Below, piece after piece: positions 24,901 through 37,559 of a DNA stretch of 64,000 nucleotides; within the stretch, counting starts at the first letter, position 1, and each line of letters starts with the position of its first letter. The stretch spans positions 62,090,533 through 62,154,532 of the forward strand of contig OX485804.1 in assembly GCA_950295325.1 (NCBI GenBank), written 5' to 3'. Under the pieces are notes generated by a model. The model worked only from the letters and a program-made list of their open reading frames with translations, was not told the DNA's origin and ran no database searches. The position numbers and the translations under genes were made by a program. This DNA is from Polytrichum commune (taxonomy: Eukaryota > Streptophyta > Polytrichopsida > Polytrichales > Polytrichaceae).

Positions 24901-24918
24901 ACCCCACGGAGCAAACTA

Positions 24919-25295
24919 CACTAAATATGATATTTAGTGTATTTGTTGTCTTGCTCAATACTAATTGTAAACCACGGTATAGTGTCACCAACACTAGTAT
25001 ATGTTAACCCAACATTATTTGTCATTCCTTGTGATTTTTTTTTTTGGGGGGGGGGTTATAGATTTACAATGTTGCAATTACTGTCACTTACCAGGTGATA
25101 TTTAATCCAAATTTCAATCATCCAAGATAATATTTCATTGCAAGTTTCTGACAAGAGAAGGTAGGATTTTGGCCAATGGATGAACTCATCCATCATCCAT
25201 GACAATATTTGTTCAACTTATTCATAAGAAATGTCATCCAAAAAGTTACCATAGTGACATTGAATACCATATGACACTAAATATCATATTTAGTG
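24919..25295. mobile_element. MITE family C, best-preserved copy
   Basis: The ends are CACTAAATATGATATTTAG (left) and ACACTAAATATCATATTTAG (right); each end is itself near-palindromic. The body is collinear with 3281-3659. A G run (25046-25055) preceded by T's replaces a TTTTTTAGGGATATAG stretch in the other copy, showing local homopolymer growth after insertion. Non-coding. Confidence 0.65.
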
Positions 25296-25299
25296 TAGC

Positions 25300-27355
25300 C
25301 CCCCTGAGCAATGTTATGGAAACTAATAATCTTCATGAAACCATATAATAATGAGAAAAAAATCTTAATGTCATGATCAGTTCAAGAACTTATGGAAAAT
25401 ATATCTTCTAATTGTGTAAGCCCATTATTAATAAAGTATATATTTTATTATTAACGTGGTTTTGAAAAATTCTAGCCAAACATGCACTATTTAGAAAATA
25501 AATTGTAAGATGGTCTACTTATCTTGGAACACAAATTTATGATACATATTCAAGAGTCCAACATGGACCACTTTCAAACAAATAAAAAATCATTTGATTT
25601 TTTTAGTGTGCCATAACATTATTTAGCCATGTAGATCAGATCCCTAATTTTGGAGTATGTCAATTATATTATGCATGCCCCCAAAAAAAGTGGGAATATT
25701 CTTTTAGTATTCATACATTCAAAGATGAACTTAGAAATTTGGGTGAGTTATGTTCCCAACATTATGCATAGGAGTCATTGTTTATCCCAATAATATTTGC
25801 AAGAAACAATGTTCATCTTGCTATTATTACCTAAAATTATTATTCATCATAGCAATAGCACTGAAATATCAGATGCTAAATATAGATTGGAACACAACCA
25901 TGTAGCTAAATAATGTTATGGCAACCTAGAATGAGTAAATATTCCTACATTGTGTCCGCTTTAGACTATGTCCAATCAATCAGTTGCACATCTATGATAA
26001 TACAATGGTAAGGGAAGCATGCTTTCCATAGTCTTTAAAGACTTTGTAAGCAAATACAAACATGTCTCACCTCGTTAAAAGATATTTGGCATCCACATGA
26101 TTTCTATTTCCTAAAAACAACAACACCATGGAATGGCACCCAATGAAAGAGCTTGACCGTTCCACATTTCCTTAACATCCTCGTCATCAACTATTGAGGT
26201 TCCTCTTTAGGGTGCAACCACACCGCCTAGTTAGGTGCACTAACTAACTCAAGGGTTAAGAAAGATCAGTTGGCCAAATGCCACCCCTGACATGTTTGGA
26301 GGCCACACCACCTGATCAACAAACTCGACAAATTCAACTAGCTAGGAGCCCGAGCTAGGGCAGCCATTGAAATTTAGTGTTCCTTGCTTGATGGACCTCC
26401 AACCTTCCACACGTCTACACCATTCTCAGCCCTTCATGTCTTAGTTCTTCAAGGTATGAAAGGACTCTCAGTTCTTCATGCGCTTTGAAGCACCTCTGCA
26501 CCAACTCTGCAATGGGGAAGATCATAAAGTCAGAAGTTGAATTGAATAAGTTTTGTTGTATGCTGGCATGCAAACACAATGCCAAGGAATTCGCTTTGTC
26601 TCCGCGATTGCAATCACCGCTTGTTCAATATGGGCATCCTTTATTGATTTTCTCTTTCACTTGAAACTTGTGAGTGTAAAAATTGGCAATTCATTAGCCT
26701 TGTCCGCATTGATGTTGTTGGTAACCAGTAAATGCAGTGAAACCATGTCAAAGTTAAAGCCACAAGTAGATCTTTCAAGGCTCAAGAAAAATGCAGCCTC
26801 ACATGTGTTAAGTTCAACAGTATCCTCAACTCGGCCTTAATTGTATTGCACCGGTTCCAAAAACAAAAATACAATTGTACTGAGGTTAACATGCACATAT
26901 GATCCCAAAAATGTGCCCATGTGCCCAAAAATGCCTTGATTCTTCTCAAATTTTATTAAAATGAAGAGATATTTCTTATTTCGGTTGGTTGTGCCCCTGC
27001 GGCCTTGGCGTTTTAGAGAAACATCAAACATGACCGATCATCAAACATGACCGATCATCAAACATGTTAGTGATAGTGAACTAAATTTCCCTTGACATCA
27101 AGAGTGATAAAATGTTCCGAGGTCATTGGAATGCACCCTATGGCAATAAAAGGTTAACTTCTATAGTGGTACAATTGAATGCTCCGATTCCAACTTTTGG
27201 GGTTTAGGTACACGATACGAAATAAAAAAAATACAGAAATATGCATTGCAGTGGGAAATTTCCTTCTATGTAGGGTTGTCATTTCTGGCTTGAGCTACCA
27301 GTACTAATATTGTATGTTGATTGACATCACTTATTTTAGCAAGGCACACCGGCTG
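25300..27355. other. AT-rich intergenic sequence, no gene recognised
   Basis: There are only short chance ORFs (for example 26553-26840). ACATGACCGATCATCAA repeats about 2.5 times at 27027-27065 as an 18 bp tandem. I see no conserved domain, RNA gene or complete element. Confidence 0.5.
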
Positions 27356-27361
27356 ATCTAA

Positions 27362-27836
27362 GGGCCACTTTACACATGAGACTGAGAGCCCGTGACCATT
27401 ACACTTCAAGCACTCTCATTGGTGGAAAAGGCGGAGCCGGTCCAAGTTTGGTACTTCACACAACGCAAGATGGACGTAAAGTCTACATGGATTCTTACAT
27501 GGCATCAAATGGATCATGTTTCATGGTCACTTGGACTGTTTTCAAAAACCACCTCTTGGAGGTAGGCCTATCATGAGACTAGAAGACCATGGCATTCCGA
27601 ACGCTCACAACTGTTGGTTTATTTTATTTTATTATGTGTGAGGTATCCACATGAATAGAATCTCATTAAACATCATTTAGTTGAGGGCCCGGTCACATAT
27701 GGCTTCACAATACACTTGAGGGTCCGTGACCACACTACATGATTTTGGAGGTGTGTTTGGGATGGCCTCTGGACACTTTCTTTTGGGCTCTCACAATTTC
27801 ATGGTCACGGCTCTTGGCTCGTGTGTGAAGTGGCCC
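27362..27836. mobile_element. PIF/Harbinger-type MITE, family B copy 2 (intact ends)
   Basis: The left end is GGGCCACTTTACACATGAG; the right end in reverse complement is GGGCCACTTCACACACGAG. TAA lies on both sides (27359-27361 and 27837-27839), the TWA-type duplication expected of Tourist/PIF-Harbinger elements. Length is 475 bp and it is non-coding. Related copies lie at 5873-6375 and, inverted and diverged, at 31285-31728. Confidence 0.85.
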
Positions 27837-27956
27837 TAAGTTATCTATCATACGATCTGGCAACCTGTGTATAACTTACTGACAAGAAGTCAGAGGAGAA
27901 TTTGTTAATTGAGCCCTGTCAATGTATTTTTGGAATATCCATAGAAGAAGCATACG

Positions 27957-28181
27957 TATACACTCTAAACTCCGTAGTATCACACGTGGCAACCAAAGTG
28001 CATGTGATATTATGGAGTTTTGTAGTGTTAACATGGATGCGTGATACTAGTGAATTAGTGTAGCATGTGACACTATGGAATAACACAAAGTGCAACATAT
28101 TAAATGGTGTGGTGTGGTCCACTCCACTTGGCCTTCCCGGGCGATGTGGCATATGCATGCATCAACATTCAACAAGTGGCA

Positions 28182-28212
<31 letters not shown>

Positions 28213-28413
28213 AAGAAGACACTCCACATATTGACACATGGCGCAATGCAAGGGTGTGGGTTGACTTCTTTGGTGGTTTGCATTAATGACAAAATTTGTG
28301 ATATAAGGGAGAGAAAGGTGACAATAAGGAGTGACATTTGAACTACAAACATTTGTTCCCTAGGGTTTTGGGATATTAGAGAGTGTGTGACATTATGGAG
28401 TTTAGGGTGTATA
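27957..28413. mobile_element. MITE family E with TA-flanked ends, containing an AAG microsatellite
   Basis: The left end CACTCTAAACTCCGTAGTAT is mirrored by the right end (reverse complement CACCCTAAACTCCATAATGT). Both are flanked by TA. An (AAG)n tract of about 38 bp lies at 28182-28219. A partial inverted relative occurs at 32720-32870. Non-coding. Confidence 0.65.
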
Positions 28414-28781
28414 GGTATCAACTTCTTGGTGCTTGACAACAGGTTCCATCATGTCAAATCTAACTTATGTATGCCCAATGTTCACGAATATAGAGTAGAG
28501 AGACCCATTTCCGTTAACTCAAAGCACTTTCGCATAAGTGTAGTACATGTGTGATACTGGAGTGGTCTTTCACATGTGTGGAAATTGATATCACAACATT
28601 TAACCAAAAAAAATCACAATTCATTATCAAGTTTTGAAATTATCGCAAATTTGTAAAGGCAATATTCTCTCCCAACATATATTCACAACATAGGTTGACC
28701 TATTTCCAATCATTGGGAGACATAAACTTGTGTACAATCAATGCCCTTTTCAAGGAACCCAAATCCACGCCCTTTAAACTT

Positions 28782-29240
28782 AAGGTAGAAAATCCCGAAA
28801 ACCATGAGTGACCTCTACTAGTGCACTAGACTAGGGGTAGAATGATTATTGTGTGAACCCAAAATGGCTAAACGTAACAGTGGTGGCCCGAAAAGGTTGC
28901 AATCATAGGTGGGATGCAATGATTGGCTGGATAGGTGTTGTTTCACACCACATGTGATTATTTTTGGGTGGCATTGAGTTAATCCTTTAGAGTGCATTCT
29001 TATGTAGAGTAGGCTATTTTGATGCTCAAATTAGGGAGATTCTACTATACAAGTAGGGGGTTTGACTTACTTGTGTCTTTGGGAAAATGTAACTACTTAT
29101 TTACTTGAAATAAAGTTATGAAACAATTTGCACTCCTCATCATTTCCTCTATTCCATCTTTGAAAATATTGCACAAATTTCAAGCCACTCTCTCTGTCCG
29201 AATTAACTTATTTTAATTCTTTTATGTATATCTACCTTCC
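28782..29240. mobile_element. Diverged MITE family D copy
   Basis: It starts TTAAGGTAGAAAATCCCGAA, shares CTCTACT-GTGCACTAGA with the element at 5069-5600, and ends with a diverged ATATCTACCTT. It is recognisable but eroded. Non-coding. Confidence 0.5.
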
Positions 29241-30849
29241 TTTTCCCATCATGCTAGATGTGATGGTGACATGTGTGGAATGTCACAACTTTAGGGGACA
29301 CTATGTATTCAGAAAGGGGGGGAAGGGGGGGGGGGTATTGAAAATGGGTTTGTCTACTCTACATGTCAAAAACATCTTCTTCGTGCCCACCTCTTCGTAT
29401 TTACCATAGTAGTGACCTTAGTTACCATAGTAGTACCTTGAGTACTAAAGTGTCGAAAAAATTGAATTCATGCCAAATCTTGGGGCAAGAGGAAATTATT
29501 GCATATGAGCAGACCTCTCATTCATTGGATGACAACATCCTAAAATGGCATGAGAGAGGACATTGCATATTTCAAATACTTTGACACGAGAATCAACTTC
29601 GAAGACCCCAACTTAGCCTAGTGAGCAACTTTTGAAATGAAATGAAATGAAATTGATTTTAGAGTTCATTAAGTCAAAAATCTCATATGAGAGAGCTAGG
29701 CATGTCTTGATCATATCTATGCTTACATTCAAGCTTAGTCATGTGTGAATACATCCTCTTGTATAGAGGCCAAACCATTCCTTCCACATATCTATGTATC
29801 CCTCAAACTCTGGGAGGGTGGGTGGGACCCTCCCTTATGGAAAAACACTTTCCACCATAACCAATACTTTTCACAACTCGGTGGACAACTCAATTAATCA
29901 TCAAAAACTTATTTACTATATTGATAGGGTATTGGTCTAGGTAAACTTATGTATTATGCCATACCTCATACCCATCTCTCACTTAGTCAAAAACAAAGAT
30001 GTATGTAATGTCAACACAAGCTAACTTCAAAGGTCTTTTTACTCGAATAAAAAATGCTTTGTATTCCAAACTTTCTTGTAGAATATCTAAGCAAAATACA
30101 CATTACTTGTACTGAAAGATATGCAAAGTTTAAGAATACTGCCAAGTTTGTGAAGGGTTTGCCTCACCTATGCCCATACCACCAACCAAATCCACAAAGA
30201 GGGTTAGTAGCGTACATGAGGTGAATAACAACAAAGCCCAATTGTTATCTATGTCACACAATCAATCATGGTACAACCAAATACTTTGTATCAAAGAATA
30301 CACATCCCTTTCATGAGTATTTTACATGTTCCTTAGCCATTCGGACCTTGTGCAACCAAAGCTTGTGGTAGGTTACACGCACCACCCGCTTTTAGTAGTT
30401 TGCACCACTTACACTAATCCTAAATTTTTTACTTAGGGTAAGCAACCACTTGTGGCTAAACCTTCGAAAGAAGGTGCTCACGTTTCTATGCGCTTAATAT
30501 AGGATTAGGTAAAGAACATGCACCTTAGATGTGTAGTGTCACGTCTACGGTGGATATGTGTTAGGTAAACTTTGACGAACCCTAAGGTAATTTTCTTGGG
30601 GATGATATCTTGATATCTAGTAAATCATTAAGGCTAAAGTAAAAACATAGTAGAGAGAGAGAAAGAGAGAGAGAGCTCACTTCGCCTTGAACATAGTTGC
30701 AAGCTAATAAGTAAACTCAAAGTGGGTTCATAGAGCATGGCTATGGGACAAATGCTACTCCCTCATATCATAGGCGTTCCCTTATGGGATTGAAGTACAT
30801 CGAGATGATGTCCAAAAGGTTGATTTCTTAGAGTAACATAGTGCAATGG

Positions 30850-31280
30850 CCTCCGTGAGACAATGACTGATATCAACTTGGTAGTTCAATTAGAAAAAAG
30901 ACTTCAGATTTCCTAGCACTACATATTGGAATGAGGAAAGAAACCTATCAACAATGGAGTTGTAGAGGGAGCACTCTAGCAAAAAGTGTGCCTCATTTTC
31001 AACTGCATTGTGGGAGCATAATTGGCATAATTTGGTTTTTCTAGGGATAGGGATAGTCATCCACCACCCAATTACAATAGAAAATATTTGGTTTGAAATG
31101 AATAAACAACAAACATATAGAGGGTAGGTTTTCTTAACATGGATGGATGAGAAGTACGCTCGCATGCAACAATTTCCTCTCGCCAAATCTTGGAGCCATG
31201 TCAATAACATTAACCCTGGTAGCAACAACTAAGTGTAATGGCATGCAATCTTCATCATTTCTACATGACATTAAATAAGG
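30850..31280 (-). mobile_element. LINE fragment with RT-associated zinc knuckle
   Basis: The minus-strand ORF 31228-30890 contains WWMTIPIPRKTKLCQLC followed by HNAVENEAHFLLECSLY: a C-x2-C...H...C arrangement with the E-H-LLEC-Y pattern of zf-RVT domains. It is truncated and has no RT core. A separate LINE-type tail (GAAATGAAATGAAATGAAAT) lies at 29635, so two insertions or a split one may be present. From 29240 to 30850 I see no gene. Confidence 0.6.
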
Positions 31281-31284
31281 GCAC

Positions 31285-31728
31285 TTGATGCTATGGCCAA
31301 GGGCCATGACCATGGTATTGTGAGGGCCCTTGAAACTCATACGAAGGCTACACCATGGAAATTTGAGATTGGATTTGTGTGGTCATGTGCACTTCGAGTG
31401 AATTAGGTTATGTACCAAATGGTATTTCAAAGCTATCTTATTAATGTGGCCCATATACCCAATACGTTACCAAGGGTTGTGAGATATTGAAGCAATGTCA
31501 TGGTCTCCTTGTCTGTGTTAGACCCACCTCTTAGAGGTTGCTTGACACAAATATCTCAAGATCATGAAACTTTATCCATTGCATGTCACATAGATTTTAT
31601 ATCCCATTCACACTTCCTTGGTCATGTAGGCCCTCAAGCTCTAGTGTAAGTGAAGTGGGACAATCTCACATTTTCCACCAATGAGATTTTAGATTTCAAT
31701 GGACAAGGTCCTCAAGCTCTAGTGTAAA
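31285..31728. mobile_element. PIF/Harbinger-type MITE family B, inverted diverged copy
   Basis: Read in reverse, it keeps the family landmarks GACCATGG-ATTGTGAGGGCCC, TTTTCCACCAATGAGA and a terminal AGTGTAAAGT. The ends are eroded and no target duplication is evident. It directly abuts the LINE fragment. Confidence 0.5.
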
Positions 31729-32719
31729 GTTCTCCTAATTTCAGTGCATTTTAAAACTAGTCATGAAAATACCGGAAGTTTTTAAATGAGCCTTACATAG
31801 TGTTTTCATCCAAATAAAAACAAATATATCATCACTTTAGTGATGAACTTGCCTCACTCGTAAGGTGAAATGTGTCAAGTTGGGTTAAGGTACTAAGGCC
31901 TTAAAGGACACTTTCTACAAACTTTTACTATTTTAAGTAGGTAAAATAGCTTGGATAGATTCCAAAAATTCCAAGTCTTTAGAAATTTTAAAAAAAATCA
32001 TAAATTCATGTGCAACCTACATAATTTTACTCAATTGATGAAGATGAATTATGTTCATGGGCCCAACAATAAAGTCAAGAACAAAGAGTCTGGATGCCGA
32101 AATTCCAATGCTTCACACTGAATCCAAAGTCAAAGCAACTGAATAATCATAAGTTGAGTAATTTTATTCTCCATTAGGGGAGGGGGGTGTCTATTTACGT
32201 TGGATTACTAGGTGATAATCACCACAAAATCAACCTTATTGCCGGTGAGGATCTTCTATTAAATGAAAGTGTTATCCCCCTTTTGTGGATTATTTCTTTG
32301 TGGATCATTGATGATGGTGCCCCACAATTACTTATAAGATAATAGGAGTGTAAGTTGCACTTGTTCAATTCATCTCCACCTTCTTGGTGTGTATCGACTA
32401 CTAACCTCCAAGGTCCAAGGGGGGGGGGGGGGTCACTCCCATATTTTAAGAAAACTATGTGAGAACAAATATAGGGTCCACTTTAAAGTTGCGGTCTACA
32501 AATTATAAAACTTGTATTTGTAACAAAGACCAAGTTATATATTGAACTTCATGGTATAAATTGATTAGGACGTTTACAAATTGATTATGTTAGAGATATT
32601 TAAAAACTAACATATCATAGGGTTCAATAAGGTGGGGAATTAAAATATTAGATTAGGGACCCACACTATGGATGAGCACCATTAAATAAGCACCGTTGGG
32701 AGATTATATGTGTCCCATG

Positions 32720-32870
32720 TATGAAATTATCAATTTCAGCATTGTAATGTTGCGCTTTGTGTTATTCCATAATGTCATATGATATACTAATTTTCTATTA
32801 TCATGCATCCTTGTTAAACACTACAAACCTCCTTAATATCACGTGCACTTTGGTTGCCATAGGCATGGCT
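32720..32870. repeat. Partial inverted copy of MITE family E
   Basis: GCGCTTTGTGTTATTCCATAAT and CACGTGCACTTTGGTTGCCA are the reverse complements of phrases inside 27985-28105. Only the internal part is preserved. From 31730 to 32700 I see no gene; a 14-base G run lies at 32419-32432. Confidence 0.5.
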
Positions 32871-32899
32871 TTAGGGAGGTCAGAGTTTACCAAATGATA

Positions 32900-33575
32900 C
32901 CCACCACCCTATGAGGCTAACGATAGGTTTTCAAACAACGGCTTGCTCACCTACCCTCTTGGTTGGTCAATCAAGCAACCTCACTTTCACGACACCTTGC
33001 TGAACAAGGATTTGGCACATGGCATAAATTGACAACCATGTGGAAGGCATCATGGGGTCTATCTCAATGAGAAACCCATAGCAAACCAACGCCGTCAAAA
33101 ATCACATTTGTTGATCTCAAAGAGGCTTTTCTTGCTAGAGAACTCTTTCCATCTCTTGGGAAAGAAACTATATTACCTCCATCTCAAGGATTTTCTTTTA
33201 AATATGAATGTGAATTATACTTGAAGCAACCATTGACAACACCCCAACTCTACATCATTGTTGCTTATTGCGCCTCGAATCATAGACTTGCCATTGAAAC
33301 TAGACGGTGGTCAACTATCTCTACCTTAATCTCTAGAAATAATATATTATGCCACTTTTGCTCTTATAATAACGAGGCACACTTTGTGTTCAAGTGTCCT
33401 CTATAGCATTCCATTAGTGATAGTGTGGTGTTAAGGAGTCTCAAGTCTTTCTTTCAATCGGATCATCAGGTCGATATTAGCCTCTACCTCACGGAGGCTT
33501 ACACACTCTGCCACTCTAGGGAATTAGCTGGTCTAACACCATCTTGATGTACTTCAAAGTCAATTTCATTTCCTG
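32900..33575 (+). mobile_element. LINE 3' fragment, plus strand
   Basis: In shifting frames it encodes SLSRHLAEQGFGTWHKLTT-like sequence, then NHRLAIETRRWS and CHFCSYNNEAHFVFKCPLY, parallel to the minus-strand copy at 7150-8220. The R-L-IE-RW then C-x2-C...H...C order is the zf-RVT signature. It ends with CAATTTCATTTCC, the family tail. Stops and frameshifts show it is dead. Confidence 0.65.
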
Positions 33576-34253
33576 AAGTTTGGGGATTGACTCTGCAATA
33601 AATCATGTGACTTTTCTCCAAAAGTAACCTTGGTATTACAGCATTCATCTGAGGCAAGTGAAACAATGAAATATTTCACCAATAATGTGAGAAGTTAGAA
33701 TGTTCTAATCTAGGAAATGTAAAAGCACTCTGTGATTGGATTTGACTACTGTTTATATGCAGTACAATCATCAACAAGGCCAATGTACTCAGGCACTTGC
33801 AATCACCTAACTAAATGGTGGCTATGAAAACCAAGCTGTAATTCAAGGACACCAAAGACACAGCAAATGGAGATAATACAACGCACATAAAATTTGACAT
33901 AATAGGAAATCGACATTGCACTTCACATCGAATATTCTTAACACATGGTGGTACAATAAACCTTTGTGACCATGGAGAGCAAGGTCATCCATGTTCAAGA
34001 ATGGTAAAGATTACAGGAAACCAATGTAACCTGCTACAGGGAATAATACAAATTACCAGAGACCATCAACTAATCATCGATTGCCTGCACTACAATATAT
34101 ACAACACCCTCCCCTTCCAAGTGCTATATAGTTGGTTTGTCAGGTTATTCTGGTACTTTTCCAGCCCTAAAGCCATACTCAACAATGAAGTTGCATATTG
34201 ACCAATTGAGAGTCCACTTCGAGACTCCCCAATTCAAATGACTCAAAGATGAC

Positions 34254-34763
34254 CTAAAAATACGCGGTAGGATCCATGAAGGCCGACTCCACAGAACTGA
34301 CCTCACAGATGGGAGGATCATCAAAGTTTTCATAAGGAAACTTTGTGCTCAAAATGCCAATCTCAAAATAAAGGCTGTTGTCATTACCAAGGGAGATCCC
34401 TGTGATGTTCCACCATATGTAATACGCCTTCACAGTGATGCCTTTGAGTCCCTCGAGCCGTCCATATGACAGCATCCCAGTGATCACTTTATCGTAAATG
34501 AGAGGGTACTTGTCTTGGATAAGCACACGGCACTTGCTTTCCAAGAATAGAGTGAATTTGCCGTTGGCTTCTAATGTATAGCCCGTGACGATGTGAGGTA
34601 ACAATCCTTCTGGGAACCCATAAGTTTCCAGTTTCTCATACGCATCTGTGCCCTCTGAAGGGGATGCATACACTTGGCTTGTACTACAATAGCACAACAC
34701 AAGGAGCACAAGCGCCCATTGAATCCTAGATCTATTTCCAAGAAGTCTCTTAATGCACTCCAT
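34254..34763 (-). CDS. DUF538 family secreted protein
   Basis: An intronless 169-residue protein of the plant DUF538 family. Residues 16-33 (WALVLLVLCYCSTSQVYA) form a signal peptide core with a likely cleavage after VYA, so the protein should enter the secretory pathway. The mature part has the family order: YEKLETYGFPEGLLPHIVTG, YTLEANGKFTLFL, a central YDKVITGMLSYGRLEGLKGI and VKAYYIWWNI, then a C-terminal beta-rich end. The biochemical role of DUF538 is unsettled; stress-linked and cell-wall or plastid-associated roles have been proposed for some members. The ATG at 34763 is chosen because it is the only one giving a full signal peptide. A second CDS exon is not needed. A leader intron is inferred upstream (34828-36724). 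Confidence 0.92.
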   Translation of the reverse strand: MECIKRLLGNRSRIQWALVLLVLCYCSTSQVYASPSEGTDAYEKLETYGFPEGLLPHIVTGYTLEANGKFTLFLESKCRVLIQDKYPLIYDKVITGMLSYGRLEGLKGITVKAYYIWWNITGISLGNDNSLYFEIGILSTKFPYENFDDPPICEVSSVESAFMDPTAYF

Positions 34764-34827
34764 TGCTTGCTATCAATGGATTTTGCTTTCTTCAAACTTT
34801 GCCCCCTGGTACTGCTGGATTGAGCTG

Positions 34828-36724
34828 CTGTAGAATCAAAATGTAAGACAATTTGGACTGCAGGAGGGTCTCTCTCCCTTATTCATCTTCCTAAAAAAAC
34901 AACACAATAAAATTCATCTAGTCAAGAACTGGAGATGAATCATCATGTGAAATATAGACAAAGCTTGCAAAGAAAACATGCCGATGAGTTTTCATGCTTG
35001 CCCAGCCAAAATGTCAATCCGATTCGTTCAAACCGGCGAGTGAAATTAAAAATAAATAAAATAAACTAACCCTCTAGTGAGTTGACAAGCCTTCTCAACA
35101 AGCCCAAGAGAACTTCAAAATTGACTTTGAAAGGGTAATCACCTATTTGCACCATCTAATCATAACTTCCTTATGATCATCAGGAGACAATGTTCACAAG
35201 AAAGTTAGCGTCACATGATTTAACTAGACAACCAGAAGGCTATGGAACACATTCTCTGACCAGAGAAACAACCAAAAATATGGCCACCAAAGGCTCCGCA
35301 CAAACCCCTTCAATGTAAACCTGACTGAACCTAGCATGGAAGACATCAGATGTGAGTATGCGCAAATCTCTCTTGAAAATCGTACTGGACTATTTGATCC
35401 ACGTCAAATAAAAGGTGGGCTTTTTTTGGAGTTCCTTGAAGTGGTGGTGATGGCGTTGGAAAAGGTTGACAAGCCTGTTCTCCTACTCTTACGGACCAAT
35501 TGTGTTAGAATTTTGTTCCAGAAACTGGGACTAGAATTGGACTCAACACCACCTCAAGGTCGTTCAAGTTGCACATTCTCTAACAAGAGCTATGATCTAA
35601 AAGAAGGACAAAATCTTAATATCCACCGTGTTGATTAGATTCTGTAGCGGAACTAGAGTACTGCCCGACAATTTAAATGCATCATATTTCACAAGATCAT
35701 CAAAACTGCATCAAACTGCAGACAGCCATATAAAGCTCACATCTTGCAGGATACTATCAGAATCCAAAATGAAAATAGACACGTTCCAATCAAACTCAAA
35801 AAGTTCGATAGAAAGTACAAGTTAGTCAACCTAGGTGTAAAGAGAGAAATTGTTCACATTGCATCTGTCATAAGTTGTTCCTTTTCTTTTAACAACTAAA
35901 GCATCACACCGAAAGGCAAATCTCACTTTCAGATCGGAATATACAGTTAAGCAGATGCAAATTGCAGAACTCTACCACCATGAGAGGTCGTGTGTGCGGA
36001 CCTAACCTTTCAGATTCATTCACAAGGCATGGACCACTAAACATGTACTAGAGTAGCAATCTAACATAAAAAAATCTTCCAATTCCGAGTAGTCTCCCAT
36101 GTAGAACACCCTATTTGTGTCAAAGAGGATATGCTTAAGTATAAAGCACATGCAGAAATTTTGCAGCATTTCCAAATACGACCGAAAACAGCAGCCATAC
36201 TAGCTGTTCACCTACTAGCACATAAAATTTCCCATAGGATTAAACTTCAAAAGCATAAAGCACCCAAATCCGGGGAGCTAGTATCTCGCCGAGAGCATCA
36301 ACTTCTAAGACATGCTTTATTAGCGACTAAAAATACCATGCCCAAGACAATCTCGTCCATGTATAGGCTCTATAGGCTCTTCTACGAAGCGAAAGCTGGA
36401 GTCACGAAACTTGATCTTATAATCAGACTCAGAGAGAGATCACTTCCTCCATTTAAGAGGACATGAAAAATCAATCAGACACCAAAACCTAAACGCTACA
36501 AACATCGTTCGAGGGAACCAAAGCATCCGCAGAACCACAAACTCAACCAAATTTTACCCGTCATTCTTCGAGTGACACCTTCCAAGCAGCTGGAAACATC
36601 TCCAGGAAACCCTAGCATTCGAGGATACCTCCAACGCACCCCCTCCTGCACACCACCCCTACCTAACTCAAACTTTGACCTGCCACCAGGGCCGCAAGCC
36701 TTAACCGAAAAACGAGAATGATAC
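34828..36724 (-). other. Inferred leader intron of the DUF538 gene
   Basis: The donor is TTTCAAG|GTATCATTC at 36724 and the likely acceptor GATTCTACAG|CAGCTCAA at 34828. Several short ORFs inside (for example 35336-35638 and 36131-36466, plus strand) show no recognisable domain and are treated as chance. The assignment rests on splice consensus and on the strong match of the donor region to the Rab leader exon. Confidence 0.5.
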
Positions 36725-36975
36725 CTTGAAATGTCGGGGAGGAAGTGATCTTTGCGATTGCGAGGAGGTCGAAGGGATCGCGGGAGCGGAGCACCGGTGC
36801 CGGATCAACGACGGAAGCAACTTCGGCTTCCTCTCCTTCCTTCGTTGTGACACAAAGAGTATCAGCAACCGCAACCGCAACCGCAGCAGCTACGGCTCTC
36901 CAGCCTTCTCCGACTTCGTGCCTTCCTTACGAGTTCCCATACGTTCCCCTCACGTTCTCAATGGGTTCGCGAATC
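36725..36975 (-). promoter_or_regulatory. Leader exon and promoter-proximal region of the DUF538 gene
   Basis: This GC-rich block resembles a plant 5' leader. It includes a (CAACCG)n-like tract at 36869-36890 and a CCATACGTTCCCCTCACGTT phrase at 36937. A similar TACGTTCCTCTCACGTTCC occurs near 61012 in the promoter of the ANP32-like gene. The donor-proximal 31 nt match the Rab leader exon at 19796-19826 with two differences. Confidence 0.45.
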
Positions 36976-37559
36976 GTTCCCTCAGGTGATTACTAGAGCG
37001 AGGTCTGCTTCACCACCTTGAGTGCAGAAGGGGTCCTTTCCACGTAGGATTTTAATCGTGTCGTGACCAATCTGAGCACGACACGTCTCTATTTCTTCCA
37101 TTAAGAAACTAGTTTTGTGGCGTATCAAAGAGCACCCTACGGTAGCCTGCCTTTCCACCATTGGGTGACGTGTCCACATATGAGTTGGTGAGGCTCTTGT
37201 TGTTTATGGAAGTGCTTGCTTGGCTCGGAATTCCAACTTGGAATCAATTGTGGCAATTGTCGGTTTGGCTGCGAGCGCTTCCTTTTCTTAACCATGCAAC
37301 GTACATTCAAGTCACTATTTAGTGTGGGTCATGTTAATTTGGCATCTCACACTATTTACATGCTATGCCAAGAGTATGGCTCCTCTTCTCTTGCAAATCC
37401 ATGCCAAATCATATAATTCCTAGTTTTTCTTTGAATATGAATATGATTTACAACCAATTATTAGGTCAATGTCAATGGATAGAGCATCTACACTGATATG
37501 TGCGATTAGGTTGTCCCGCACTACTGGATTGACGTTCCATACTATTTTGATGATTTATT

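Noticed and set aside
35336-36466. Two ORFs of 100-111 residues inside the DUF538 leader intron
   Set aside because: No domain, on the opposite strand, and composition like the surrounding intron.
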